Of a stretch of 64,000 nucleotides of DNA, positions 17,939-24,633 are shown in pieces. This DNA comes from Pseudorhodoplanes sp. GTDB taxonomy: Bacteria > Pseudomonadota > Alphaproteobacteria > Rhizobiales > Xanthobacteraceae. Location: assembly GCA_032027085.1 (NCBI GenBank), contig JAVSMS010000001.1, positions 3,059,126-3,123,125 of the forward strand. The letters are read 5' to 3'. Below the pieces are notes generated by a model. It saw nothing but the letters and a program-made list of their open reading frames with translations. It made no database searches and was not told where the DNA came from. Positions within the stretch are counted from its first letter, which is position 1; the number at the start of each line of letters is the position of its first letter. Position numbers and translations under genes: made by a program.

Positions 17939-18358
17939 CTACTCGGCTGTCAGGCGATCGCGGGGCTCAGCGGAATCGGACGTGCGGATGGTCAAGACCG
18001 TGCACAGATCCATCGATACGATGTGCTCACGCATCATTTTCGCAAACCTGTTGCGAAGGTGAGACTGGGTCCTCCGCCAACTGCTCTGGTAGAGATGCGA
18101 CGCTTCCGCACATAGCCGCAACAGGGACTCATGCTCGGCCTGATGTTTGATGCACAAGGGTCGTCCGACCTCGGCCAGCAGCATCCTTTCGCGCTCGAAA
18201 TGCCCTTGCATGGCTTTTTTCAGCCGGGCGAGGTGAAGGGGAAATTCAAGCCGACTGCAGTTCACCGCCCGCAGCCAAAGGTCTCCGATAACCGCATGAT
18301 CGGCATCGATGTCCGGGTGACCCAGGCTGTGGCGGCGATCGATAAGAGGAGTGCTCAT
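17939..18358 (-). CDS. Hemerythrin-like di-iron protein
   Basis: A 139-residue four-helix protein with a full hemerythrin ligand set: HPDIDADH (H14, H21), H53 with E57 (HFERER), H72 and H76 (HQAEH), H112 and D117 (HIVSMD). Such proteins bind oxygen or NO at a di-iron site. It is divergent from the CRP/FNR gene with a perfect FNR-type box between them, so it probably belongs to the same regulon. A role in oxygen or NO scavenging for the oxygen-sensitive reductase nearby is plausible. Confidence 0.75.
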   Translation of the reverse strand: MSTPLIDRRHSLGHPDIDADHAVIGDLWLRAVNCSRLEFPLHLARLKKAMQGHFERERMLLAEVGRPLCIKHQAEHESLLRLCAEASHLYQSSWRRTQSHLRNRFAKMMREHIVSMDLCTVLTIRTSDSAEPRDRLTAE

Positions 18359-18460
18359 CCCGACGGTTCCGCCGCTAATATCTGTACTTTATCGTACGAT
18401 AACGAAAGCGGGAGAGGGAACCCCATTAAGGAAATTTATATAGACTAACGCCAATTGAGT

Positions 18461-18474
18461 TTGATCCAGATCAA
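18461..18474. promoter_or_regulatory. FNR/CRP-type box TTGATccagATCAA
   Basis: A perfect dyad between the hemerythrin gene (minus, start 18358) and the CRP/FNR-family gene (plus, start 18561). It suggests autoregulation of the regulator together with control of the hemerythrin. Confidence 0.75.
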
Positions 18475-18560
18475 AGCATGTGGCGGTATTCCGAAATCTT
18501 TTGTTGTATGGCTTCCACTAGGCTCGCCATTGAGAGATCGCTGGATTAGCAAAGACCCAG

Positions 18561-19286
18561 ATGAGCGCTCTGACCCCGGAAGACATTGAAATCGTCTCGC
18601 GTATTGCCGTTTTCGGCGGCTTGCAGCCGGAAACCCGGAGTCGATTGATTGCTCCTGCCACTATTGTCACGCTCAAACATGGCCATCCGCTGTTCCGACA
18701 GGGCGATCCGGGAACCGCCTTCTTCATCGTGGTCGAAGGCTGGATCAAGCTGTTCCGGATCACCATTGCCGGCGAAGAGGCGGTCATCCACGTCCTGACC
18801 AAGGGCGAAAGCTTTGCCGAGGCAGTCGCCTTTACCGGCAATCGATATCCGGCAACGGCCGAAGCGGTCAGCAACGCGCGCGTGGTGCGCATCCCGGCTG
18901 ATCATGTCGTGCGATGCATACGCGATACGCCAGACATCGCCCTGGCCATGATCGCCTCGACGTCATCGCATCTGCGCTTGCTGGTGCAGCAGATCGAGCA
19001 GCTCAAGGCACAAAGCGGCATACAGCGCGTCGCCGAATTTTTGGTGTCCCTGTGTCCGAGCGACTGCGGAACGCACACGATCGCGTTGCCTTACGACAAG
19101 ACACTGATCGCAGGACGTCTCGGCATCAAGCCCGAATCGCTGTCCCGCACCTTTGCCAAGCTGAGAGCGGTGGGCGTGGAAGTGCGCGCGTCGCATGTGA
19201 TCGTCAAGGAAGTGGCAAAACTTCGCGATCTTGCGGACAGCGAGCACATCAGGATTCCGAGTAACGGGGGCTGCGCGCGGCGCTAA
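18561..19286 (+). CDS. CRP/FNR-superfamily regulator without FNR cysteines (DNR/HbaR-like)
   Basis: A 241-residue regulator: cyclic-nucleotide-type beta barrel in residues 15-125 (GDPGTAFFIVVEG), a dimerisation helix, and an HTH ending in KPESLSRTFAKLRAVGV, whose SR..A recognition residues read TTGA-type half-sites. The N-terminal cysteine cluster that senses oxygen in FNR is absent, so it is not an Fe-S oxygen sensor. Two readings fit the context: a DNR-type haem/NO sensor serving the respiratory genes, or an HbaR-type activator of 4-hydroxybenzoate genes. It is the obvious reader of the six boxes in this window. Confidence 0.82.
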   Translation: MSALTPEDIEIVSRIAVFGGLQPETRSRLIAPATIVTLKHGHPLFRQGDPGTAFFIVVEGWIKLFRITIAGEEAVIHVLTKGESFAEAVAFTGNRYPATAEAVSNARVVRIPADHVVRCIRDTPDIALAMIASTSSHLRLLVQQIEQLKAQSGIQRVAEFLVSLCPSDCGTHTIALPYDKTLIAGRLGIKPESLSRTFAKLRAVGVEVRASHVIVKEVAKLRDLADSEHIRIPSNGGCARR

Positions 19287-19361
19287 TCGCGATGCCGTTG
19301 ATTGAGATGGCAGGTCCTGCGGAAGAGGGATGCATCCGCGTGATTTTTGGGAGGGTCGATA

Positions 19362-19763
19362 ATGTCTGCACGCGTTCTGCTGCCGGAAGGGTGGGCGCCG
19401 CCGATTGGCTATGCTAACGGCCTTGAGGTTCCCGCGGGCCGGATCGTATTCATTGCCGGCCAGGTCGGCTGGGATGCGCAGCAAAAATTCCAGACTGAAG
19501 AACTGGTGCCGCAATTCGAGCAGGCGCTGAAGAATATCCTGGCGATTCTTGCCGAAGCCGGCGGAAAGCCGGAGCATATCTGCCGCATGACGGCCTATTG
19601 CATCGACAAGCCCGAATACCTCAAACGCCGGTCCGAGCTGGGCGGCGTCTGGCGCCGGCTGATGGGCAAGCATTACCCCGCGATGAGCATGATCTTTGTC
19701 AGCGATTTGCTTGATGCGCCCGGAAAGATCGAGCTTGAGGCCACGGCTGTCCTGCCTCGCTGA
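19362..19763 (+). CDS. RidA/YjgF-family protein
   Basis: A 133-residue Rid-family protein (VFIAGQVGWDA, FEQALKNILAILAEAGG, CRMTAYC). RidA proteins hydrolyse reactive enamines and imines. The strictly conserved Arg near residue 100 of canonical RidA is not obvious here, so it may belong to another Rid subfamily. GGAGGG precedes the ATG at 19362. Rid-family genes are found in 2-aminobenzoate degradation clusters, where an imine or enamine must be deaminated; that link is suggestive only. Confidence 0.78.
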   Translation: MSARVLLPEGWAPPIGYANGLEVPAGRIVFIAGQVGWDAQQKFQTEELVPQFEQALKNILAILAEAGGKPEHICRMTAYCIDKPEYLKRRSELGGVWRRLMGKHYPAMSMIFVSDLLDAPGKIELEATAVLPR

Positions 19764-19799
19764 GAGGCTTGGCCATGCGAATGGCCAGCCGGAAAGCCG

Positions 19800-20216
19800 T
19801 CAGCGCAACAGTGACCTGATCTTTGGCAGTACGGCGGCCTGCCAGCGGCTGGCGCCGGACTGCTGTTCGACAATTTCTCCGTCGGCGACAACGAGCCAGA
19901 GTGGAACCCCCGTGCCGGGGCTGAGGCGGTCGCGGAAAGCGCGAAGATCAGCCGGCCAATATTCGTCCTTGAGGAGATCGAACAACGCCGGAGACTTCAC
20001 TTCGCGGTAGGTGATTCTCTGGAATTCCGCTCCCGCCTGGAAAAGCGCGCCGTCCTCGCGCTGCCATTTGCGGCAGGGCGCACAATCTTCCGCGCCAACG
20101 TAGAGAAGGGTGACGTCGTGCGCGCCGGGTGATGGGGAATTGCTTGTGGCAATGACCCACGTGGTCACGATGCCCGCGATTGCAAATCCAGCGATCACAC
20201 TCTTCCGGCTGCGCAT
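19800..20216 (-). CDS. Membrane-anchored thioredoxin-fold protein
   Basis: A 138-residue protein with an N-terminal membrane segment (SVIAGFAIAGIVTTWVIA) and a thioredoxin-like domain carrying CAPC in the context GAEDCAPCRKWQ. Probably a periplasmic thiol reductase or a copper/haem assembly helper. The ATG at 20216 has GGAG 9 bases upstream; the longer frame to 20333 runs through the FNR-type box and was rejected. It is divergent from the heme-copper operon and shares its box, so a role in maturing the CuA or cytochrome c centres is a reasonable guess. Confidence 0.6.
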   Translation of the reverse strand: MRSRKSVIAGFAIAGIVTTWVIATSNSPSPGAHDVTLLYVGAEDCAPCRKWQREDGALFQAGAEFQRITYREVKSPALFDLLKDEYWPADLRAFRDRLSPGTGVPLWLVVADGEIVEQQSGASRWQAAVLPKIRSLLR

Positions 20217-20280
20217 CAGCCGCGTCTCCGGCGTCTTGTCCCCATCTTGAAAATGATCTTTGACCGGCCACCAAGGTGCC

Positions 20281-20294
20281 TTGACTGATGTCAA
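20281..20294. promoter_or_regulatory. FNR/CRP-type box TTGACtgatGTCAA
   Basis: A perfect dyad 58 bp (centre) before the first gene of the heme-copper operon and 71 bp before the divergent thioredoxin-like gene. The spacing suits a class II activator site if transcription starts near 20329. Confidence 0.75.
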
Positions 20295-20345
20295 GTACGC
20301 ATCGCGCGAGGAGGAGTTAGTTTTAGCAAACAATAGAGGTTTGCC

Positions 20346-20525
20346 ATGACGACGAAGGATTCAAGTCCGGCTGCGGCTCACCAAGATGAGAGTGAACCCA
20401 TCCCGCTGATGCAGCGGATCCTCGACAACCCGCTTCTGCTGCTTTTCCTCGGCGTAGCGATTCCAACGCTGCTCTATCATTTGTGGGCCGTGATGGAGAT
20501 CGTGGCCATACCGCTCGCGAAATAA
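20346..20525 (+). CDS. Small one-helix protein, possible oxidase subunit IIa-like
   Basis: A 59-residue ORF (ATG 20346, TAA 20523-20525) with a polar N-terminus and one hydrophobic helix (NPLLLLFLGVAIPTLLYHLW). It opens the heme-copper operon, 24 bp before subunit II, directly after an FNR-type box. B-family (ba3-type) oxidases have a similar one-helix subunit IIa/CbaD, and that is the proposed role; sequence alone is too short to prove it. Confidence 0.6.
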   Translation: MTTKDSSPAAAHQDESEPIPLMQRILDNPLLLLFLGVAIPTLLYHLWAVMEIVAIPLAK

Positions 20526-20549
20526 CCTAGGCAGTCAAGGGGAAACATT

Positions 20550-21131
20550 ATGGCCGTCGCACCGCCCGAACACCGAATCTGGTGGAAGGAGCCTATCGAA
20601 AAGGTCGAGCTGATCTGGATCGGTCTCGCCTTCCTGTGGTGCCTGTTCATGTTCGGCTTCATGATCGCGTGGCACTTCATCGGCCAGCAGAATCTCAGCC
20701 CCGAAGCCTACAGAATTTCGCCTTCGGCCTATGAACAGAAGGTCGACGAGTTCACCAAGAAGCACCAGGTGCGCGAGGAGCAGGGCGTGCCGGTGGTGAA
20801 GCCGCCGGCGGGTTCGGACATCTATATTCTCGGCAGACTCTGGCAATGGTGGCCGATCCTGGAATTGGAACAGGGGCAGAGCTACCGCTTCCATATTTCG
20901 TCGATCGACTGGCAGCACGGCTTTTCGCTGCAACCGATCAATATCAATCTTTCCGTTCATCCAAACTATGAGCATGTGCTTACCCTGACGCCGACTGACG
21001 TTGGCGAATTCGGCATCATCTGCAACGAGTTTTGTGGGATCGGCCATCACCAGATGACCGGCAAGGTTTACGTCGTTCAAAAGAAGGCCGAAACGGGGTC
21101 ACGCATGGCTGAAGGGGAGAAGCGGCAATGA
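20550..21131 (+). CDS. Heme-copper enzyme subunit II with CuA site
   Basis: A 193-residue subunit II with one N-terminal helix (residues 20-45) and a periplasmic cupredoxin domain. All CuA ligands are present: H123 (DWQHGFS), then C158, E160, C162, H166 and M169 in CNEFCGIGHHQM. The single anchor and short length match the B-family (ba3) type. It takes electrons from cytochrome c and passes them to subunit I. AAGGGGA precedes the ATG, and the stop overlaps the subunit I start as ATGA. Confidence 0.88.
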   Translation: MAVAPPEHRIWWKEPIEKVELIWIGLAFLWCLFMFGFMIAWHFIGQQNLSPEAYRISPSAYEQKVDEFTKKHQVREEQGVPVVKPPAGSDIYILGRLWQWWPILELEQGQSYRFHISSIDWQHGFSLQPININLSVHPNYEHVLTLTPTDVGEFGIICNEFCGIGHHQMTGKVYVVQKKAETGSRMAEGEKRQ

Positions 21132-22849
21132 CAGCGGAAACCACCGTTGGCGTCGCCAGAGCGCCGTCCGAGTCGCGGACCTGCCAGTTCACCGGACTGC
21201 GCGTCGACATCGCCGCGCAGACTTTGATCAAGGCAAACGCCGTCGCTGCGGTCATTTTTCTTGCGATAGGAGGTTTGATGGGCCTCCTGGTCGCGCTCAC
21301 GCGCTGGCCCGCCGTGCACCTTCTGCCGGCGGAATGGTTCTATCTCGTGCTCACCGGACATGGAGCCAACGTTCTCCTGTTCTGGATCATCTTCTTTGAG
21401 ATGGCGGTGCTTATCTTTGCATCCACCATTCTGTTGAATGCCAGACAGGTAATGCCGAAACTCGCCTGGCTCGGTTTTGTCCTCATGGTCGTTGGCGCGC
21501 TGATGACGAATGTCTCGGTGCTGCAGGGCGAATCAACGGTGATGTTCACCTCCTATCCGCCGATGATGGCCAAGCCGCATTTCTATCTGGGCTTGATCCT
21601 GTTCGCCGTCGGCGCGCTCATCGTCACCGGATTGTTCTTCGCTAACCTGATCGTGGCGAAAGAGGAGGGCGCATTCCAGGGCTCGATGCCGCTGGTGACC
21701 TTCGGGGCGATGACCGCGGCCATCATCGCCGTGTGGACGATCTTGTCAGGCGCGGCGATCCTGCTTCCGACATTGCTGTGGTCAATGGGGTGGATTTCTG
21801 ACGTCGATACGCTGCTCTACAAGGTGGTGTGGTGGGGCATGGGCCACGCATCGCAGCAGGTCAACGTGTCGGCCCATGTGTCGCTGTGGTATCTGGTCGG
21901 CGCGCTGGTCCTGGGAGCGAAGCCGCTGTCGGAAAAGGTCAGCCGGACCGCATTCTTTCTCTACATTCTCTTCCTGCAGCTTGCCTCGGCGCACCACCTG
22001 CTTGCAGAGCCGGGCTTGTCCGTCAGCTGGAAGATCGTGAACACCAGCTACATGATGTACCTCGCCGTGCTCGGGTCGATGATCCACGGTCTCACGGTGC
22101 CGGGATCATTTGAAGCCGCGCAGCGCAAGAACGGCTATGACAAGGGCGTGTTCGAGTGGCTGCGCAAATGCCCGTGGGGGAATCCGGCCTTTTCCGGAAC
22201 ATTCCTCTCGCTCGTGATGTTCGGGTTCATCGGCGGTATTTCCGGTGTTGTGCTCGGCACAGAGCAGCTCAATGTGCTCATGCACAACACGATCTACGTG
22301 CCCGGCCATTTTCACGGCACGGTGGTCACCGGCACGACGCTCGCCTTCATGGCGGCAACCTATCTGGTTCTGCCGTTGATCTTCCAGCGCGAAATCATCT
22401 GGCCGAAGCTGGCCAAGATCCAACCCTATCTGTTCGGGATCGGAGCTGCCGGGATTTCGCTGTTCATGATGGGGGCTGGCACGCTGGGCGTTCCGCGCCG
22501 TCACTGGGACATCACGTTCAGTGATGCGGAGCTGTCTTTCGCACACTCGGCCGGCGCTTTCCTGATGATGGGGCTCAACGGTATCTTCGCCATCATCGCG
22601 GCTCTCGGCGGTATCCTCTATGTGCTGATCGTAGTCGGCACGGTATTGTGGGGGCAGAAGATCACGAGCGGTCACAAGCTGACCTTCCCGCTGCATGCGG
22701 GTGGTGGCGCCGTTGCCTCGCATTACGGCAGCTACATGCCGCCCAAGCTGCCTGGGACGATTGTGCTGGTGGCGATCTTCTTCGTCTCCTTCGTGCTCTA
22801 CTACTTCATCAACTGGAAGTATCTCTCTGAACTCTGGCTGTTCCGGTAA
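21128..22849 (+). CDS. Heme-copper oxidoreductase subunit I lacking the active-site Tyr (NO-reductase-like)
   Basis: A 573-residue B-family-like subunit I. The six histidine ligands are present: H78 (TGHGANVL) and H396 for the low-spin haem, H394 for the high-spin haem (VPGHFHGTVV), H240, H289 and H290 for the active-site metal. Aligned by eye with Thermus ba3 (WWTGHPIVY), this protein reads WWGMGHASQQV, so the Tyr four residues after the ligand is Gln244. Without that Tyr oxygen reduction by the usual mechanism is not expected, and groups such as eNOR and sNOR are described as NO reductases with this change. Operon with heme o synthase, SCO, hemerythrin and cytochrome c supports a real respiratory enzyme. 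Confidence 0.82.
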   Translation: MTAETTVGVARAPSESRTCQFTGLRVDIAAQTLIKANAVAAVIFLAIGGLMGLLVALTRWPAVHLLPAEWFYLVLTGHGANVLLFWIIFFEMAVLIFASTILLNARQVMPKLAWLGFVLMVVGALMTNVSVLQGESTVMFTSYPPMMAKPHFYLGLILFAVGALIVTGLFFANLIVAKEEGAFQGSMPLVTFGAMTAAIIAVWTILSGAAILLPTLLWSMGWISDVDTLLYKVVWWGMGHASQQVNVSAHVSLWYLVGALVLGAKPLSEKVSRTAFFLYILFLQLASAHHLLAEPGLSVSWKIVNTSYMMYLAVLGSMIHGLTVPGSFEAAQRKNGYDKGVFEWLRKCPWGNPAFSGTFLSLVMFGFIGGISGVVLGTEQLNVLMHNTIYVPGHFHGTVVTGTTLAFMAATYLVLPLIFQREIIWPKLAKIQPYLFGIGAAGISLFMMGAGTLGVPRRHWDITFSDAELSFAHSAGAFLMMGLNGIFAIIAALGGILYVLIVVGTVLWGQKITSGHKLTFPLHAGGGAVASHYGSYMPPKLPGTIVLVAIFFVSFVLYYFINWKYLSELWLFR

Positions 22850-22879
22850 TCGGCACCGCCGGACTAAAAGGAAGGAATT

Positions 22880-23752
22880 ATGCTCGCCGCGCTTCGCATC
22901 ACCTGCTCGCTCCTGAAGCTCAGGATCGGTGTTGCGATCGCGGCGAGTGCACTTGCGGGTATTGCAGCGGCGGAGGGACCACATCTGTCCCTGATTCAGG
23001 CGTCAGCACTGACATTGGCGGTGCTTGGGGCCTCCGGCGCTGCTGGCGCGTTCAATCACTATTATGAACGCGAGACAGACCGCCAGATGACGCGCACGCG
23101 GTCGCGGCCCTTTGCCAGCGGTCTTCTGCGGCCGAGCATAGGGTGGCCGATCTCCTTTGCTGTTTTGCTGATCGCGTCGCTGGCGCTTGCGGCTGCTGCA
23201 GGCGGCCTTGTGTCGTCGTTGTATGTATTCCTTGGCGCCTTTACCTATGGCGTCGTCTATACGGTGTGGCTCAAGCGACGCAGCGTCTGGAACATTGTAT
23301 TGGGCGGCTTGGCCGGAAGTTTCGCGGTGCTGGCCGGTGCGGCCGCTGTGAATCCCACATTGCAGCTTTATCCGGTGGTGCTGGCGCTCGTGCTGTTCCT
23401 GTGGACGCCGCCGCATTTCTGGAGCCTGGCAGCGGCCAAGGCGGACGACTATGCCAAGGCTGGCGTGCCGATGCTGCCGGTTCGGGTCCCGGAGCGGGTC
23501 TGGACGCTCGCCATTCTGCTGCACACGGCGGCTCTCGTCGCAATCTCCCTGATTCCGCTCTGGTATGGGAGAGGCCCGATCTACGGCATCGGTGCAGGTC
23601 TGGGCGGAGCCTGGTTTCTCTGGAAGAGCGTTGAGCTCTACCTGCGGCCCAACCGGCAGACAGCGATTAGCAATTTCTTCGCCTCGCTGATCCAGTTGGT
23701 GCTTCTCGTTCTCGGGGTGGTGCTCGACTCGGTCCTGCAACCCTTCGGTTAG
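22880..23752 (+). CDS. ctaB: Protoheme IX farnesyltransferase (heme o synthase)
   Basis: A 290-residue UbiA-superfamily membrane enzyme with about 8 helices. Both Asp-rich regions are present: NHYYERETDRQMTRTRSRP near residue 60 and the second loop KADDYAKAGVPMLPV. It adds a farnesyl group to haem b, giving haem O, the precursor of haem A. Lying 30 bp after subunit I, it says the heme-copper enzyme probably carries haem O or A. It may be a second, dedicated copy; whether a general ctaB exists elsewhere cannot be seen. Confidence 0.87.
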   Translation: MLAALRITCSLLKLRIGVAIAASALAGIAAAEGPHLSLIQASALTLAVLGASGAAGAFNHYYERETDRQMTRTRSRPFASGLLRPSIGWPISFAVLLIASLALAAAAGGLVSSLYVFLGAFTYGVVYTVWLKRRSVWNIVLGGLAGSFAVLAGAAAVNPTLQLYPVVLALVLFLWTPPHFWSLAAAKADDYAKAGVPMLPVRVPERVWTLAILLHTAALVAISLIPLWYGRGPIYGIGAGLGGAWFLWKSVELYLRPNRQTAISNFFASLIQLVLLVLGVVLDSVLQPFG

Positions 23753-23755
23753 GCC

Positions 23756-24559
23756 ATGCGCAGAACCGCGCTTCTTGCCCTCTGGATAGCTGCGTCGCTC
23801 GCGGCGCCGTCGGCGGCGGCAGCAGATACGGCGGCGGGCCGACTCGATCCGCAGCGCGTCATCGAGCGGAGCGAGGCGGCCATCGGGCGCAGCATGGGCG
23901 CCTATTCGCTGACCGCCACGACCGGACAGACCATTTCGCTTGCGGCGCTGCGGGACAAGCCGCTCGTCGTGAGCATCGTCTATTCCGCCTGCAGTTCAGT
24001 CTGCCCAATCACAACGCAGCATCTGATCAGCGCCGTGGAGCAGGCGAACCAGCTGTTCGGCCCGGACCGATTCAATGTGCTCACCATCGGCTTTGATGCG
24101 CGCAACGACACACCTGCGCGGATGGCGCATTTCGCTTCGACCCAGGGCATCACGGCCCCGAACTGGAAAGTCGCGAGCGCCGACGCCGGGACCATCAGCG
24201 CCGTGCTTCGGGACTTGGGCTTCAGCTATGCAAGCGTTGCCGGTGGTTTCGACCATATCACGCAGACCACCATTCTGGACCGGGACGCCAAAATCTATCG
24301 TCATGTCTATGGCGACGAATTTCCAATTCGCATGTTCATGGAACCGCTGCGCGATGTCGTCCATGGCAGATCGGCGCCTCTGACAGTCTCCGGGTTTGTG
24401 GACCGGCTCAAGTACATCTGCACAACCTATGATCCGGGGGCAGGCCGCTACAAAACCGACTATGGGCTGGTATTCGGGAGCGCAATGGGCGGCATTTTGC
24501 TGTTGATGTTCGGCCTTGTGATTCTGCGGGAGTGGCGCAAGACGTGTCGCAGCGCATGA
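23756..24559 (+). CDS. SCO1/SenC-family copper chaperone with C-terminal membrane anchor
   Basis: A 267-residue protein with a cleavable-looking signal peptide (residues 1-23), a thioredoxin-like SCO domain with the copper ligands C79 and C83 (CSSVC) and H167 (GGFDHITQT), and a C-terminal helix (residues about 240-258). SCO proteins load the CuA centre of subunit II. It starts 3 bp after ctaB. The C-terminal anchor is less usual than the N-terminal anchor of most SCO proteins. Confidence 0.85.
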   Translation: MRRTALLALWIAASLAAPSAAAADTAAGRLDPQRVIERSEAAIGRSMGAYSLTATTGQTISLAALRDKPLVVSIVYSACSSVCPITTQHLISAVEQANQLFGPDRFNVLTIGFDARNDTPARMAHFASTQGITAPNWKVASADAGTISAVLRDLGFSYASVAGGFDHITQTTILDRDAKIYRHVYGDEFPIRMFMEPLRDVVHGRSAPLTVSGFVDRLKYICTTYDPGAGRYKTDYGLVFGSAMGGILLLMFGLVILREWRKTCRSA

Positions 24560-24633
24560 GTGTTGGTTGTCCCTTGACAAAGACGGTGCCTCTCCGACCG
24601 TTATGCTTATACTAACGATAAGGAGAGACTGAT

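Noticed and set aside
19295-19310. Possible seventh FNR-type box (TTGATtgagATGGC) before the RidA gene
   Set aside because: Only one half-site matches; the other arm has just two of five bases.
21128-22849. Plain 'cytochrome c oxidase subunit I' annotation
   Set aside because: The six His ligands fit, but the active-site Tyr position is Gln, so oxygen reductase should not be assumed.
24574-24613. Sigma-70 promoter (TTGACA ... TATACT) before the cytochrome b fusion gene
   Set aside because: The spacing is far too long (28 bases) and the region lies inside a probable operon.
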